Assembly: GCF_004346685.1 (NCBI RefSeq)
Contig: NZ_SMCO01000019.1
Span: 1-60,686 of the forward strand
Direction: 5' to 3'
Source: Sulfurirhabdus autotrophica
Lineage (GTDB): Bacteria; Pseudomonadota; Gammaproteobacteria; Burkholderiales; SMCO01
Length of the DNA: 60,686 nt
The position numbers were made by a program, and so were the translations under genes. Positions 1 to 7,714 of the stretch are shown here, one piece after another (within the stretch, counting starts at the first letter, position 1; each line of letters starts with the position of its first letter). The notes beneath the pieces are model-generated. The model ran no database searches, was not told where the DNA came from, and saw only the letters and a program-made list of their open reading frames with translations.

Positions 1-410
1 AGCAATCACCTGAACGGGTCAAAAGTTACTTTCAGGATATCCACGTAAAATATGCCGCATGAAAAATTCAAACTTCATCTGGCCGGATCAATAGTACATG
101 TAAAAGAATTTGCAGATTTATGTTTGATATAATGATTTGTCTGGACTTCCCATAGTTTCGTAGACGTTTTTCAACTTCGCGTATTCAAAACTGCCGGGAA
201 TGAGTTGCCGGTCACAATCGACCCTAACTGGATTTTTCCGCTACCTACGGTGGCCGTCTCTCGGCCTTTGTGGGTATTCACGATAAGACAAAAATGCGGA
301 CATGCTCCGAACTGGCCCGGTAGCCATTTAGACTTTCATTCGATTTTTTACGGTTTTCTACATACACGAAATTTCCTTAAAATACAGGGTTACAGCCTGT
401 TTTTTACAGC
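1..410. other. Stretch without a recognised gene
   Basis: I see no convincing coding region here. A 76-codon open frame at 205-435 has no ribosome binding site and no recognisable protein character. Bases 62-89 resemble, in inverted orientation, bases 60599-60627 at the other end of the window. I looked for an attC site that could close a cassette carrying the neighbouring Fic gene and found no GTTRRRY/RYYYAAC pair. Confidence 0.5.
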
Positions 411-465
411 TAAACATGTTGATAATTTATATTAAAACATGTAAATTAATCTTACTAAAACATGG
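411..465 (+). promoter_or_regulatory. Three phased repeats TAAA(A)CATGK before the Fic gene
   Basis: TAAACATGT (411-419), TAAAACATGT (433-442) and TAAAACATGG (456-465) are spaced 22 and 23 bp apart, about two helical turns. The first contains the perfect palindrome AACATGTT. The third runs into the GGAG ribosome binding site at 464-467. A -10-like TATATT lies at 428-433, with a -35-like TTTACA at 403-408 (19 bp spacing, long). Inference: these are operator copies for autoregulation, possibly by the N-terminal part of the Fic protein. Confidence 0.45.
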
Positions 466-475
466 AGAATATGCG

Positions 476-2047
476 ATGGCGCGCCCAAGAATCAGCGCAA
501 GACAACGTCTGGCTCGGGCTCTGAAAGAGTTGCACGATGTCTTGGGGGCAGACCGAGGAGTGGTCCGTGGTCCCCAGATCAGCAATGATACCCGGGTGCT
601 GTTGCTGAAGACAGGCTACTTGAGGGAAATCCTCAAAGGTTGGTATTTCGTATCTGATCCGACGTCAGATGCCGGGGATACGACGCCTTTTTATGCTAAC
701 TTCTGGGAATACCTGGCACGCTACCTGAGTGATCGTTTTGGGGCTGACTACTGCCTCACAGCGGAACAATCCTTATTGCGTCACGCGCAGTACAATGTGA
801 TCCCGCCTACGGTCAACGTGATGCTGGCTGTCAACCAGAGCCAGGTGCAGGATCTGGCCTTTGGCCATACAGTGGCCCTGTATCCAGGCAAAGGTGGCTT
901 CCCTGCGCCGGCGCATCAATACATGCTGCAGGGCCTGCGATGTATGTCTTTGCCATATTGCCTGGTGAACCTGCCACCCAGGTATTTCACCGCGCACGCA
1001 CGGGAGGTGCAGATTGCCATGGCACAGATGAATGATCCCGGTGTGCTGGCGGTTTTGGTCGACGTAAATCGCGCCGGCCTCGCCCGGCTGCTATCGGGTT
1101 ATCGCCAAGTTGGCAGAATTGATTTTGTGGATGCAGTGCTCAACCAGCTGAAAGGGCTGAATATCCAGATCCGCACAGATGATCACCCCTTTGATGCAGA
1201 GTCAGTGTATTCACTTGGACGTCCGGGACGGACACCGCTTTACGCTCGTATCCATATGCTATGGATGCAACATCGGGAGGCGGTGCTGACCTGCCGGCCG
1301 ACAACTGCAATCATCACAGCCTCTCCGGACGAGTACCTTACGCAGGTGCAAGCCGTTCGAGTAGAGGATGCCTATCATAGCTTGTCGATTGAGCGGTATC
1401 GTGTAACCCTGGAGCTGATCCGCAAGATTGCCGAGGAGGGCTGGGATCCCCTTAACAACGAGGATGATATGAAGCAAGTGGCCGCCATGGCCGCCAAAGG
1501 TTATCTCGACGCCTTCGATCTAGTGAAAGACGATGTGGTGCAGGCTTACACCTCCCGGGAGACCGATACCCTGTTGGGTAGTCGTCTCTTCTCCGAACAG
1601 CACCAGGTTTGGTACCAAAAACTGTTTGGTCCTTCAGTGAATGCAGGCATCCTTGAGCGTGCTGACCTAGTGGGGTATCGCCGGCATATGGTGTTTCTAC
1701 GGGGGTCGCTCCATTCGCCACCCCATTACGACTACGTGCTTGATGGCATGGAAGCCTTGCGTGAATGCTTCAGCCAGGAGCCAGATGCGTACGTACGTGC
1801 AGTGCTCGGGCATTGGCTGTTTGGTTTTATCCATCCTTACATGGACGGCAATGGCCGTATGGCTCGTTTCACCATGAATCTGATGCTGGCCTCTGGCGGC
1901 TATCCGTGGACCATCATCCGGGTTGAGGATCGGGATCGGTATATGGGTGCGTTGGAATCGGCAAGCGCCTCGGACGACATCACGCCTTTTGCAAAGTTTT
2001 TGTCTGAATGTGTGGTTCGGGGCTCAAATTCGACGGCAAATCTCTGA
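476..2047 (+). CDS. Fic family protein with an extra N-terminal domain
   Basis: Fic domains usually transfer AMP from ATP to a hydroxyl on a target protein. The active-site motif HPYMDGNGRMAR is complete at residues 453-464, with the catalytic His, acidic residue, GNG and Arg in place. The N-terminal 150 residues look like a winged-helix, AbiEi-like antitoxin domain, because of a stretch ending in an ILKGWY-type motif at about residues 40-60; this assignment is inference. At residues 302-307, SLSIER resembles the (S/T)xxxE(G/N) inhibitory helix of class II Fic proteins but has Arg where Gly or Asn is expected. I chose the ATG at 476 because GGAG at 464-467 precedes it; an in-frame upstream ATG at 416 has no such site. 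The gene runs opposite to the integron cassettes that follow. It may act as a toxin, a defence effector or a regulator. Confidence 0.85.
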   Translation: MARPRISARQRLARALKELHDVLGADRGVVRGPQISNDTRVLLLKTGYLREILKGWYFVSDPTSDAGDTTPFYANFWEYLARYLSDRFGADYCLTAEQSLLRHAQYNVIPPTVNVMLAVNQSQVQDLAFGHTVALYPGKGGFPAPAHQYMLQGLRCMSLPYCLVNLPPRYFTAHAREVQIAMAQMNDPGVLAVLVDVNRAGLARLLSGYRQVGRIDFVDAVLNQLKGLNIQIRTDDHPFDAESVYSLGRPGRTPLYARIHMLWMQHREAVLTCRPTTAIITASPDEYLTQVQAVRVEDAYHSLSIERYRVTLELIRKIAEEGWDPLNNEDDMKQVAAMAAKGYLDAFDLVKDDVVQAYTSRETDTLLGSRLFSEQHQVWYQKLFGPSVNAGILERADLVGYRRHMVFLRGSLHSPPHYDYVLDGMEALRECFSQEPDAYVRAVLGHWLFGFIHPYMDGNGRMARFTMNLMLASGGYPWTIIRVEDRDRYMGALESASASDDITPFAKFLSECVVRGSNSTANL

Positions 2048-2107
2048 GCGTTGTTGATTGATTAAGGCGTATCTCAGTCTTGAGGAGAGCGTGTCCGCAG
2101 TTTAGAC

Positions 2108-2188
2108 GCCCAACGTTCTGCATAACCGGAAAAATAAATCCGCAAAGCGAAGCGGCTTTATTTTGTCCGTGTTTATGAAATGTTAAGC
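2108..2188 (-). repeat. attC: attC site 1 (integron recombination site)
   Basis: On the minus strand the site reads GCTTAAC (R'', RYYYAAC) through to GTTGGGC (R', GTTRRRY). Between them is a near-perfect stem: AAAATAAA-N-CCGC pairs with its complement around an 8-base loop, with one mismatch (T versus G). It lies 1 bp from the stop codon of the RelA/SpoT gene, the normal place for attC at the 3' end of a cassette gene. Length is 81 bp. Confidence 0.75.
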
Positions 2189-2189
2189 T

Positions 2190-3179
2190 TTAATCGGTCC
2201 AAGTACTCATCCCCAAGTCTACCGCCAAGGGTTCAAGCAATTCACGCTGAAATGGCCAATTTTCGAGAAGTCTCCGTTTTCTATATATGAGCATCCAGTA
2301 AATAAATAAGATGGTGCTTTGTTGATAAAAAACATTTTCAGGGTATCGATTTTTGATTGTATCTGGCAAGTAACTGTATTTAGGGTTAGTCAATAGGATT
2401 TGTATGTTATCAAAAAGTTTATCATCTATAAACTGTTCATATTCATCCCATATAACTATGGATGATTTTTGAAGGTGGGACTTAATGCCGGTAAGACTTA
2501 AATAAAGACCATCGAGCCTTTCAATAACACCATATTCTTGAAGAGGCCCGTAGTTCAGCTGTTTTGTTACAGAAGTAAAAAATTCATCAGTTGTTTCAAT
2601 TAGCGCCATACTTTTAGCAACAGTACGATGCACTTCAGGTCGTACAGTTTTTTTTGTTTTATAAATTGCATCATGAGTTAACTCGGCATGAGCATGCTGC
2701 AAAAGTGTTCTAACTTGAAGTTCACAGGCCGTTGTCGCGGGGACATTAATGCCATGTGTAATTAAATTATCTTTCGGCCTTAAAATGTAGTGAACTGACT
2801 GATAGGTAAAAAGAAGGGGGTCCCTCTTTTTATCATCTTCAAAATGTTTGCACTCATCAAAGGTCCATTCGCTATTTCCTTTTACAATTTCGCATATTTC
2901 TTTTATGTCCTCCAATAGAAGAACTACAAATCGAGCACCAACTTTATCTTCTATTTGATTATAAGGATCTGAATACTGCTTTCCTGGGCGATAGAATGCT
3001 TTATCTACTAAAGAAGAGTCCTCTTTCAAGCGACACTTTGAAGGTATCTTCAAAAAAGTATCGGAATTCTTACCCATTTTTTCTAGTTCATAACATATCG
3101 AGTTTACGACATAATTACCCCACGCCTCATAAATAGGCTTATCTAATTTCCACTGATTTATAAATTCTAATTCATTCAT
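2190..3179 (-). CDS. RelA/SpoT-domain protein, possible (p)ppGpp synthetase or toxSAS-like nucleotidyl/pyrophosphotransferase
   Basis: This 329-residue protein has one RelA/SpoT synthetase-type domain over about residues 40-180. Visible motifs are an RxKxxS-like stretch at residues 50-55, DKVGAR (78-83), YQSVHY (126-131), CELQVRT (152-158) and a following HAHAELTHD (162-170) that matches the ELQxRT...AxxxH core of the family. There is no HD hydrolase, TGS or ACT domain, so it is a small single-domain type plus an unassigned C-terminal helical part of about 150 residues. Known members make (p)ppGpp or (p)ppApp, or pyrophosphorylate tRNA. Which of these applies cannot be told here. Its start overlaps the stop of the NdpA-like gene (ATGA-type), so the two are co-translated. 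Both sit in one integron cassette. Confidence 0.8.
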   Translation of the reverse strand: MNELEFINQWKLDKPIYEAWGNYVVNSICYELEKMGKNSDTFLKIPSKCRLKEDSSLVDKAFYRPGKQYSDPYNQIEDKVGARFVVLLLEDIKEICEIVKGNSEWTFDECKHFEDDKKRDPLLFTYQSVHYILRPKDNLITHGINVPATTACELQVRTLLQHAHAELTHDAIYKTKKTVRPEVHRTVAKSMALIETTDEFFTSVTKQLNYGPLQEYGVIERLDGLYLSLTGIKSHLQKSSIVIWDEYEQFIDDKLFDNIQILLTNPKYSYLPDTIKNRYPENVFYQQSTILFIYWMLIYRKRRLLENWPFQRELLEPLAVDLGMSTWTD

Positions 3180-4273
3180 TCTTGCTTAATAATTCTGTCC
3201 TTGATTATCACCTTCGTCCATTCTGCAGGAGAGCCAGACGCATCAATATCACCATCTATAGATTCAATAATAACAAGATCCTTGAAAACATCGGAAGGAG
3301 CGGTAATCTTTACATTGCTACGAAAGTTCACTTTTCTGAATTGCAATTGTTTTTCTATATGTTCTATGTCTTTAGTAAACGCATTATCGGGCAAGCCTGT
3401 ACTCTTCATATACGCCGTGAACGTGTCTTGAAGATCGATATCATCTAGGTATTTTTCAGCAAAATCAGATGAACTAATTGTAGAAGACGTTTCAACTTTT
3501 AGATATGTCGTTAGCGCATTCAAAAGACTGCTCTTCCTTTCCTCTGTAGCGTTCATTTCAGATATAAATAGGCGCGTAGATTCGTAAAATTGTTTTGTAG
3601 TTCTAGCACTTGTTTCTGGATAGCCACACCCTAAAAAATCTGAGTAGAAATAATGAGCAGCAGCTTTCCCTTCTGCTTTACTTATTTGGTAGTCAGAAAC
3701 CATAACTATCCATTTGTCATTTAAATTTTCACTTATTCCATTGTGATCAAATTTCTCAAAAAATCCTGCAGTTTTATACAGCCTGGTCCCAGGAGTTAGT
3801 AACAGCTCTTCTACAAACTTTAATGAAATTTCATTTGTTTTTGGATTTATCTCTTTTTCGTATCCGCTATGTACTTCTGCCTTGATAATCCCAAGAAAGC
3901 GCTTTGAATGGCTTCCTTGTGTTCCTGAAAAAATAACGACTATTCCACCTGGAATTGATTTTGTTTGCTGCGCCTCAGTAAGTTTTTTTGCTATGTCATA
4001 GGAAGATACAGCAAAACCCACGTTATCTTTATCTATAAGTTGATCAACAAGTGTAGGTAAATCATTCGTTTCTTGATTTACAATTTCCATTTGAACCGCT
4101 TTCGATCCTTCACCAATCGCATCTTTAACACGTGACTTAAACTCTTGCATCGCACTTTGCTCAAAATTCGTGAACTCATGACTTTGAGTGGGTACTATTT
4201 TATTACCATCTGGGTCTCTGCGATATACCTGATGAATTATAATACGATCAACATTAAAGTTAAGTAGATGCAT
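3176..4273 (-). CDS. 37-kDa nucleoid-associated protein family (NdpA/YejK-like)
   Basis: The protein has 365 residues. The N-terminal LNFNVDRIIIHQV pattern, the central GGIVVIFSG...KRFLGIIKAEVHSGY block and the following LLLTPGTRLYKTAGFF stretch match the NA37 (PF04245) family, whose members bind nucleoid DNA. The molecular role is not well defined. The ATG at 4273 is preferred over a TTG two codons upstream because AGGA lies 6 bases before the ATG. It is the first gene of a two-gene cassette: the next gene, a RelA/SpoT-domain protein, overlaps it by 4 bp. An attC site lies about 70 bp upstream, and the intervening AT-rich stretch may carry a promoter. Pairing with a nucleotide-alarmone enzyme suggests a regulator or target-sensing role, as in toxin-antitoxin or defence modules. 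That is inference. Confidence 0.75.
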   Translation of the reverse strand: MHLLNFNVDRIIIHQVYRRDPDGNKIVPTQSHEFTNFEQSAMQEFKSRVKDAIGEGSKAVQMEIVNQETNDLPTLVDQLIDKDNVGFAVSSYDIAKKLTEAQQTKSIPGGIVVIFSGTQGSHSKRFLGIIKAEVHSGYEKEINPKTNEISLKFVEELLLTPGTRLYKTAGFFEKFDHNGISENLNDKWIVMVSDYQISKAEGKAAAHYFYSDFLGCGYPETSARTTKQFYESTRLFISEMNATEERKSSLLNALTTYLKVETSSTISSSDFAEKYLDDIDLQDTFTAYMKSTGLPDNAFTKDIEHIEKQLQFRKVNFRSNVKITAPSDVFKDLVIIESIDGDIDASGSPAEWTKVIIKDRIIKQE

Positions 4274-4344
4274 GTGCAATCCTATGTAATTTATATCTAT
4301 TATTCAAGTTTGCTTTGAGCAGATAAGAGTTTTCTGAACTTGTC

Positions 4345-4436
4345 GCCTAACGAATAGCGTTTATCTGTCGCCCACCCCAACACAGCAGTAGCCGTGCCGA
4401 ACTTGCGGCGGATAAACCTTGAACGTAAAGTTAGAC
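4345..4436 (-). repeat. attC: attC site 2 (integron recombination site)
   Basis: On the + strand the ends are GCCTAAC (4345-4351) and GTTAGAC (4430-4436), perfect matches to RYYYAAC and GTTRRRY. An internal imperfect stem pairs GTTTATC...CGCC with GGCGGATAAAC. The site separates the 175-residue cassette gene from the NdpA/RelA cassette. Length is 92 bp. Confidence 0.75.
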
Positions 4437-4453
4437 TTTTTAGCACATCTCAT

Positions 4454-4981
4454 TTACTTTCCTTGAGCCCGCGCAATAAGTTCTTTTAGATTTACACCAA
4501 AACCGAAGAAATTAGGCTTGAGCTCAAGAACAGACCAAGTTTTACTACCAAAAGATTCTTGGGTCTCAAATTTCTGGAGAAATTCAGGATTTCTTGTGCG
4601 CGCAAAATCGCTCAAGGCCTCAAAGAAGGCGGCTGTACCGCCAAAACGCTTGTGTGCATCCCGCAACGAGATAAGCAAGCGCATGCTTTTTTCGGTCAAG
4701 TTTTCAGGGTGAGAGTCCGTTATGAGTAAAGCTGGAAAAACGTCGTAAAGGGTTTTCACATTTTTGCCAAGGTATCTGTCGCATATTTGCGATGACCATG
4801 CTTCTGGCTCAAAACCTTTCGCAATTACAGCTTTTGGCCCAATTCGCCTAGCAAGCTCCATGAAGTTGGTTTCGATTGCTTCGTAGGTCTCATCTTTCCA
4901 CGAAGAACCGACTACGAAAATATATAGATCGATCTCGTCCTGAATTGGAAGATTGCCGAGATTTGAAAGCGCATAACCCAT
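4454..4981 (-). CDS. Integron cassette protein of unknown function
   Basis: I do not recognise this 175-residue soluble protein. It has hydrophobic strand-like segments (DLYIFVVGSS at about residues 18-27, PALLITDSHP at about 88-97), no signal peptide and no obvious catalytic motif. The layout could be an alpha/beta fold. The ATG is preceded by AAAGG at a good distance. It fills a single-gene integron cassette: attC3 ends about 15 bp before the start codon and attC2 begins 18 bp after the stop. That is strong support for it being a real gene although the family is unknown. Confidence 0.7.
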   Translation of the reverse strand: MGYALSNLGNLPIQDEIDLYIFVVGSSWKDETYEAIETNFMELARRIGPKAVIAKGFEPEAWSSQICDRYLGKNVKTLYDVFPALLITDSHPENLTEKSMRLLISLRDAHKRFGGTAAFFEALSDFARTRNPEFLQKFETQESFGSKTWSVLELKPNFFGFGVNLKELIARAQGK

Positions 4982-4995
4982 AGCGAGCCTTTAAT

Positions 4996-5054
4996 GTCTA
5001 ACGAATAGGATTTTTTCCGTCGTGCGACAGCATGGCGTAAAAAATCTGTTGAAC
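4996..5054 (-). repeat. attC: attC site 3, abutted by the IS91 element
   Basis: The + strand ends are GTCTAAC (4996-5002) and GTTGAAC (5048-5054), matching RYYYAAC and GTTRRRY. The stem pairs GATTTTTT with AAAAAATC. At 59 bp it is a short attC. Its last four bases are GAAC, the known IS91-family target tetranucleotide, and the IS91-like element starts right after it. Confidence 0.7.
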
Positions 5055-5309
5055 TGAATCGCTGTATTTAAGGCACTGTGCTATGGAAATTGAATGGTGC
5101 CGACGGTGCGTGGTGACGGTAAATTCCCTGTTTGGTAAGCGTTGGGCGCACATTTTTTTGATATTTTCCTGGCAAAACGCTCACAGCGAGCTGGCATGAG
5201 ACTATGGCACAAGCATTATTTTGGGTCAACTTGATCTTGGTCGCAGCCGTACCGGCGAGCGGTGTCTGGCCGTTCGGTAGGACGTAGAATGCTGTAACAG
5301 GATAATTGT

Positions 5310-6503
5310 TCATGGTGGGCTGCGGGATCTCGGGTAAAAGGTTTCCATGAGGCGAAGCCGCTGCTCCCCGCAATGCGGACAGCGTGTGATATCGATGTGG
5401 CACACCCTCAGCAGAAAGGTGACTACGCTCTCTGGTTCCAGCTTGGGCGGAGCTGGTTGATCGAGCAGTTGCCGTAACCTGGGGAGCCGGTCGCCCTTAT
5501 TGCGATTGGCAAGCCAGCCGTAATGGCGGATGCGCATGAAACCTGTCGGCAGCACATGCAGCAGGAAGCGGCGGATGAACTCTTCGGGAGCGAGTGTCAT
5601 CACTTTGGTTGCGTTATCGTGGGCGTAGTCGCGCCAGCGAAAGCGCACCGCGGTCTCCGAGAGGCTCACCAGCCGCTGATTGCTGATCGCCACCCGGTGC
5701 GTATAGCGACCCAGATAGGCAAGCACCTGACGCGGTCCTGCGAATGGGCGCTTGGCATAGACCACCCAGTCAGACTGGCGCAGTTGCGCGACGAATGCAG
5801 CAAATGCCCGAGGCGCCTGCAACGCCTGTGTACCACCACCAAAGCGCAGTTGCTCATGAGCGAATGCGTATTCCAGTGCGGCGAGATACTTGCCACGGAA
5901 CACGCGCGACAGAGCCTTTACCGGAAACAGGAAGCCTGGCCTGGCGAGTCTGAGTGCACCATCGGCGGCGAGTGCGGCGCCTGCCGCCAGCGCATGCACA
6001 TGCAGGTGTTGTCCGAGATTCTGCCCCCAGGTATGCAGTACCAGCGTGGCGCCCAGTTCCCCACCTAGCCAGCGCGCGTTGTGTCCAAACGCCATCAGCG
6101 TCTCGGAGGCAGCCTGGAACAGCGCCGCGTAGATCGTGCGTGGATTCGCCTGTGCCAAGGAGTTCAGTGCATGCGGCAAAGTGAACACCAGGTGGAAGTA
6201 CGGCACCGGCATTAATTCCGCTGCGCGTGCCGCAACCCAGCGCTCTTTTGCCAGCGTCTGGCATTTCGGGCAATGGCGATTGCGGCAGGAGTTGTAGCTG
6301 ATGGTTATCGCCCCACAAGCGTCGCACTGGCGCGCGTGCCCACCCAAAGCTGCGGTACGGCACGTCTCAATGGCAGTAATCGCACGCCGCTGTACGGTGG
6401 CCATCGGGTGCGATTGCATATAGGTCGCCCCGTGGGCGCGTAACACCTGTGCTAATTCCAGACGCGCATGCGCCTGGCGGCCGTGGGCACAGCCGGCTGA
6501 CAT
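5310..6503 (-). CDS. tnpA: IS91-family HUH transposase
   Basis: The protein has 397 residues, close to the usual family length. It has an N-terminal zinc-finger cluster (C60, C63, C73, C78, C81), the metal-binding HLHVH at 166-170 (HUH) and a later YLGRYTHR stretch supplying the nicking tyrosine region. It also has a C-terminal CPHCGEQ zinc-ribbon-like motif. It catalyses single-strand, rolling-circle-like transposition. All key residues appear present, so the protein looks intact. It starts 12 bp after the stop of the tyrosine recombinase gene and is probably cotranscribed with it. Confidence 0.9.
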   Translation of the reverse strand: MSAGCAHGRQAHARLELAQVLRAHGATYMQSHPMATVQRRAITAIETCRTAALGGHARQCDACGAITISYNSCRNRHCPKCQTLAKERWVAARAAELMPVPYFHLVFTLPHALNSLAQANPRTIYAALFQAASETLMAFGHNARWLGGELGATLVLHTWGQNLGQHLHVHALAAGAALAADGALRLARPGFLFPVKALSRVFRGKYLAALEYAFAHEQLRFGGGTQALQAPRAFAAFVAQLRQSDWVVYAKRPFAGPRQVLAYLGRYTHRVAISNQRLVSLSETAVRFRWRDYAHDNATKVMTLAPEEFIRRFLLHVLPTGFMRIRHYGWLANRNKGDRLPRLRQLLDQPAPPKLEPESVVTFLLRVCHIDITRCPHCGEQRLRLMETFYPRSRSPP

Positions 6504-6515
6504 GATAGGTGGCTC

Positions 6516-7373
6516 CTAGCGACGGGTTGCTACACGTGCGGCCAACGACTCCAGTGGCGACTGGGTCTGCATAAGGTTACTCTGTGCCAGATGGAAATAA
6601 CGCATTGTCGTGGACAGTTGGCCATGGCCGAGCAAACGCTGGATGCGATGGAGATCTGTTCCCTCTTCCAGCAGATGTGTGGCAAAGGCATGGCGCAAGC
6701 TGTGAATGCCACAGCGCTTGGTGATGCCGGCACGCTGCTTGCAGCGATAGAAGATCTTCTGTGCTGTTTCCGCATTCATCGGCTCGTCTGGTGTGTGCGT
6801 GGCAGGGAAGAGCCATATTGCTGGACGCTCGCGCTTCCAATACTTGCGCAACTCGACCAGCAGTTGTTTTGACAGGACCGTGTACCGATCCTTCGCCCCC
6901 TTGCCCTGTTCGACACGGATCGTCATCTGATTGGGATCGATATCTGTAATTCTCAAGCGCACCAGTTCGGATACCCGCAGACCAGCAGAGTAGGCAGTCA
7001 TCAGTAGTAAGCGATGTTTGGGGTGTGTCGCAGCCTCGAACAGGGCAATAATCTCCTCACGCGAGAGCATTTCAGGTAACTTGGATGGTGCGCGGCGGCG
7101 CGGAATGATCAATGCCATGCGGTCACGTCGTAGCGTGGTGTAATAAAAGAACTTCAGTCCCTGCACGACGATGTTGCAACTGCTCCAGGCGAGCTTGCGC
7201 TCTTCAATCAGATACAGCAGGTAATTTTGGATATCCTGCTCACTCAAGGTGTCAGGACTCTTATGATAGTGCTTCGCCAAACCCTTTACTACATAAAGAT
7301 AAGACTCGCGCGTACGTGGCGACATTCCACGCAACACCATGTCTTTGTCCATTTGTTCACGTAGTGCACCCAT
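6516..7373 (-). CDS. Tyrosine recombinase associated with the IS91 element
   Basis: This is a 285-residue XerC/D-like site-specific recombinase. Residues 1-90 form a SAM-like core-binding domain. The catalytic domain shows the Arg box AGLRVSEL, HSLRHAFATH (His-x-x-Arg-His), the LLGH box and the nucleophile in MRYFHL. It is intact. Several IS91-family elements carry such a recombinase upstream of the transposase, and the 12-bp spacing here fits one operon. Its role in transposition is not established; it may resolve multimers or intermediates. Confidence 0.88.
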   Translation of the reverse strand: MGALREQMDKDMVLRGMSPRTRESYLYVVKGLAKHYHKSPDTLSEQDIQNYLLYLIEERKLAWSSCNIVVQGLKFFYYTTLRRDRMALIIPRRRAPSKLPEMLSREEIIALFEAATHPKHRLLLMTAYSAGLRVSELVRLRITDIDPNQMTIRVEQGKGAKDRYTVLSKQLLVELRKYWKRERPAIWLFPATHTPDEPMNAETAQKIFYRCKQRAGITKRCGIHSLRHAFATHLLEEGTDLHRIQRLLGHGQLSTTMRYFHLAQSNLMQTQSPLESLAARVATRR

Positions 7374-7714
7374 GACTGTCTCCTTGGCTCAATACGGGGA
7401 ACATACCCCGCATAAACCGTATGACAACCACGGATTGTTGAGTTCCAGCAAAGAGGTCGACGATCATACCCATCAAAGAAAACGCGACGAGCGTCGCGCT
7501 TGTACCACCACCGCGAAGCGGTTTAGTTCGAACAGTTATTCATATGACAGATTCGTCCGGACATGTATTGATAATACGGAAACCGGAATCTCTTATTAAC
7601 CTATTGATGACAAGTAGATTAACCATTTATTATTTAATATTCAAGCACAATCATACGGACAGGCAACCACTGTATATTATCCAGCGGTATCTTTCTCAAT
7701 TTTCACTTTAAAAG
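7374..7714. other. Gap with IS91 right end and possible attI region
   Basis: No gene is seen. The left part holds the IS91 terminal hairpins and a GTTCGAAC palindrome (7526-7533). The AT-rich right part, just before the decayed integrase, is where attI and the integrase promoter should be. No convincing attI core (GTTRRRY on the minus strand) was found, so attI may be lost or displaced. Confidence 0.4.
7670..7684 (+). promoter_or_regulatory. LexA-box-like site before the integrase remnant
   Basis: CTGTATATTATCCAG resembles a LexA box (CTGT-N8-ACAG) but is one base short between half-sites. LexA control of integron integrase genes is established for several integrons, and the position about 45 bp before the remnant fits. 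The imperfect match keeps this tentative. Confidence 0.3.

Larger units (their letters stand above)
5055..7525 (-). mobile_element. IS91-family element with an accessory tyrosine recombinase
   Basis: The element carries the HUH transposase (5310-6503) and a tyrosine recombinase (6516-7373), both on the minus strand. The left limit is placed after GAAC at 5051-5054, because IS91 elements insert with the origin end, which lies past the transposase 3' end, next to GAAC or CAAG. The right limit is placed near 7525, after two small hairpins (CGCGACG/CGTCGCG at 7483-7498 and ACCGC/GCGGT at 7510-7522) that look like a terminal hairpin region. IS91 makes no target duplication, so both ends are inferred and the right one is uncertain. 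Confidence 0.55.

Noticed and set aside
205-435. Open frame of 76 codons on the + strand
   Set aside because: No ribosome site, no protein-like pattern, and it overlaps the Fic operator region.
1-475. A fourth attC that would make Fic a cassette gene
   Set aside because: No RYYYAAC/GTTRRRY pair with a stem was found.
5068-5403. Minus-strand frame of 111 codons overlapping the IS91 transposase end
   Set aside because: It overlaps the real transposase in another phase and shows no family pattern.
5523-6184. Long + strand frames inside the IS91 transposase
   Set aside because: Antisense shadows of the transposase, caused by its GC-rich codons.
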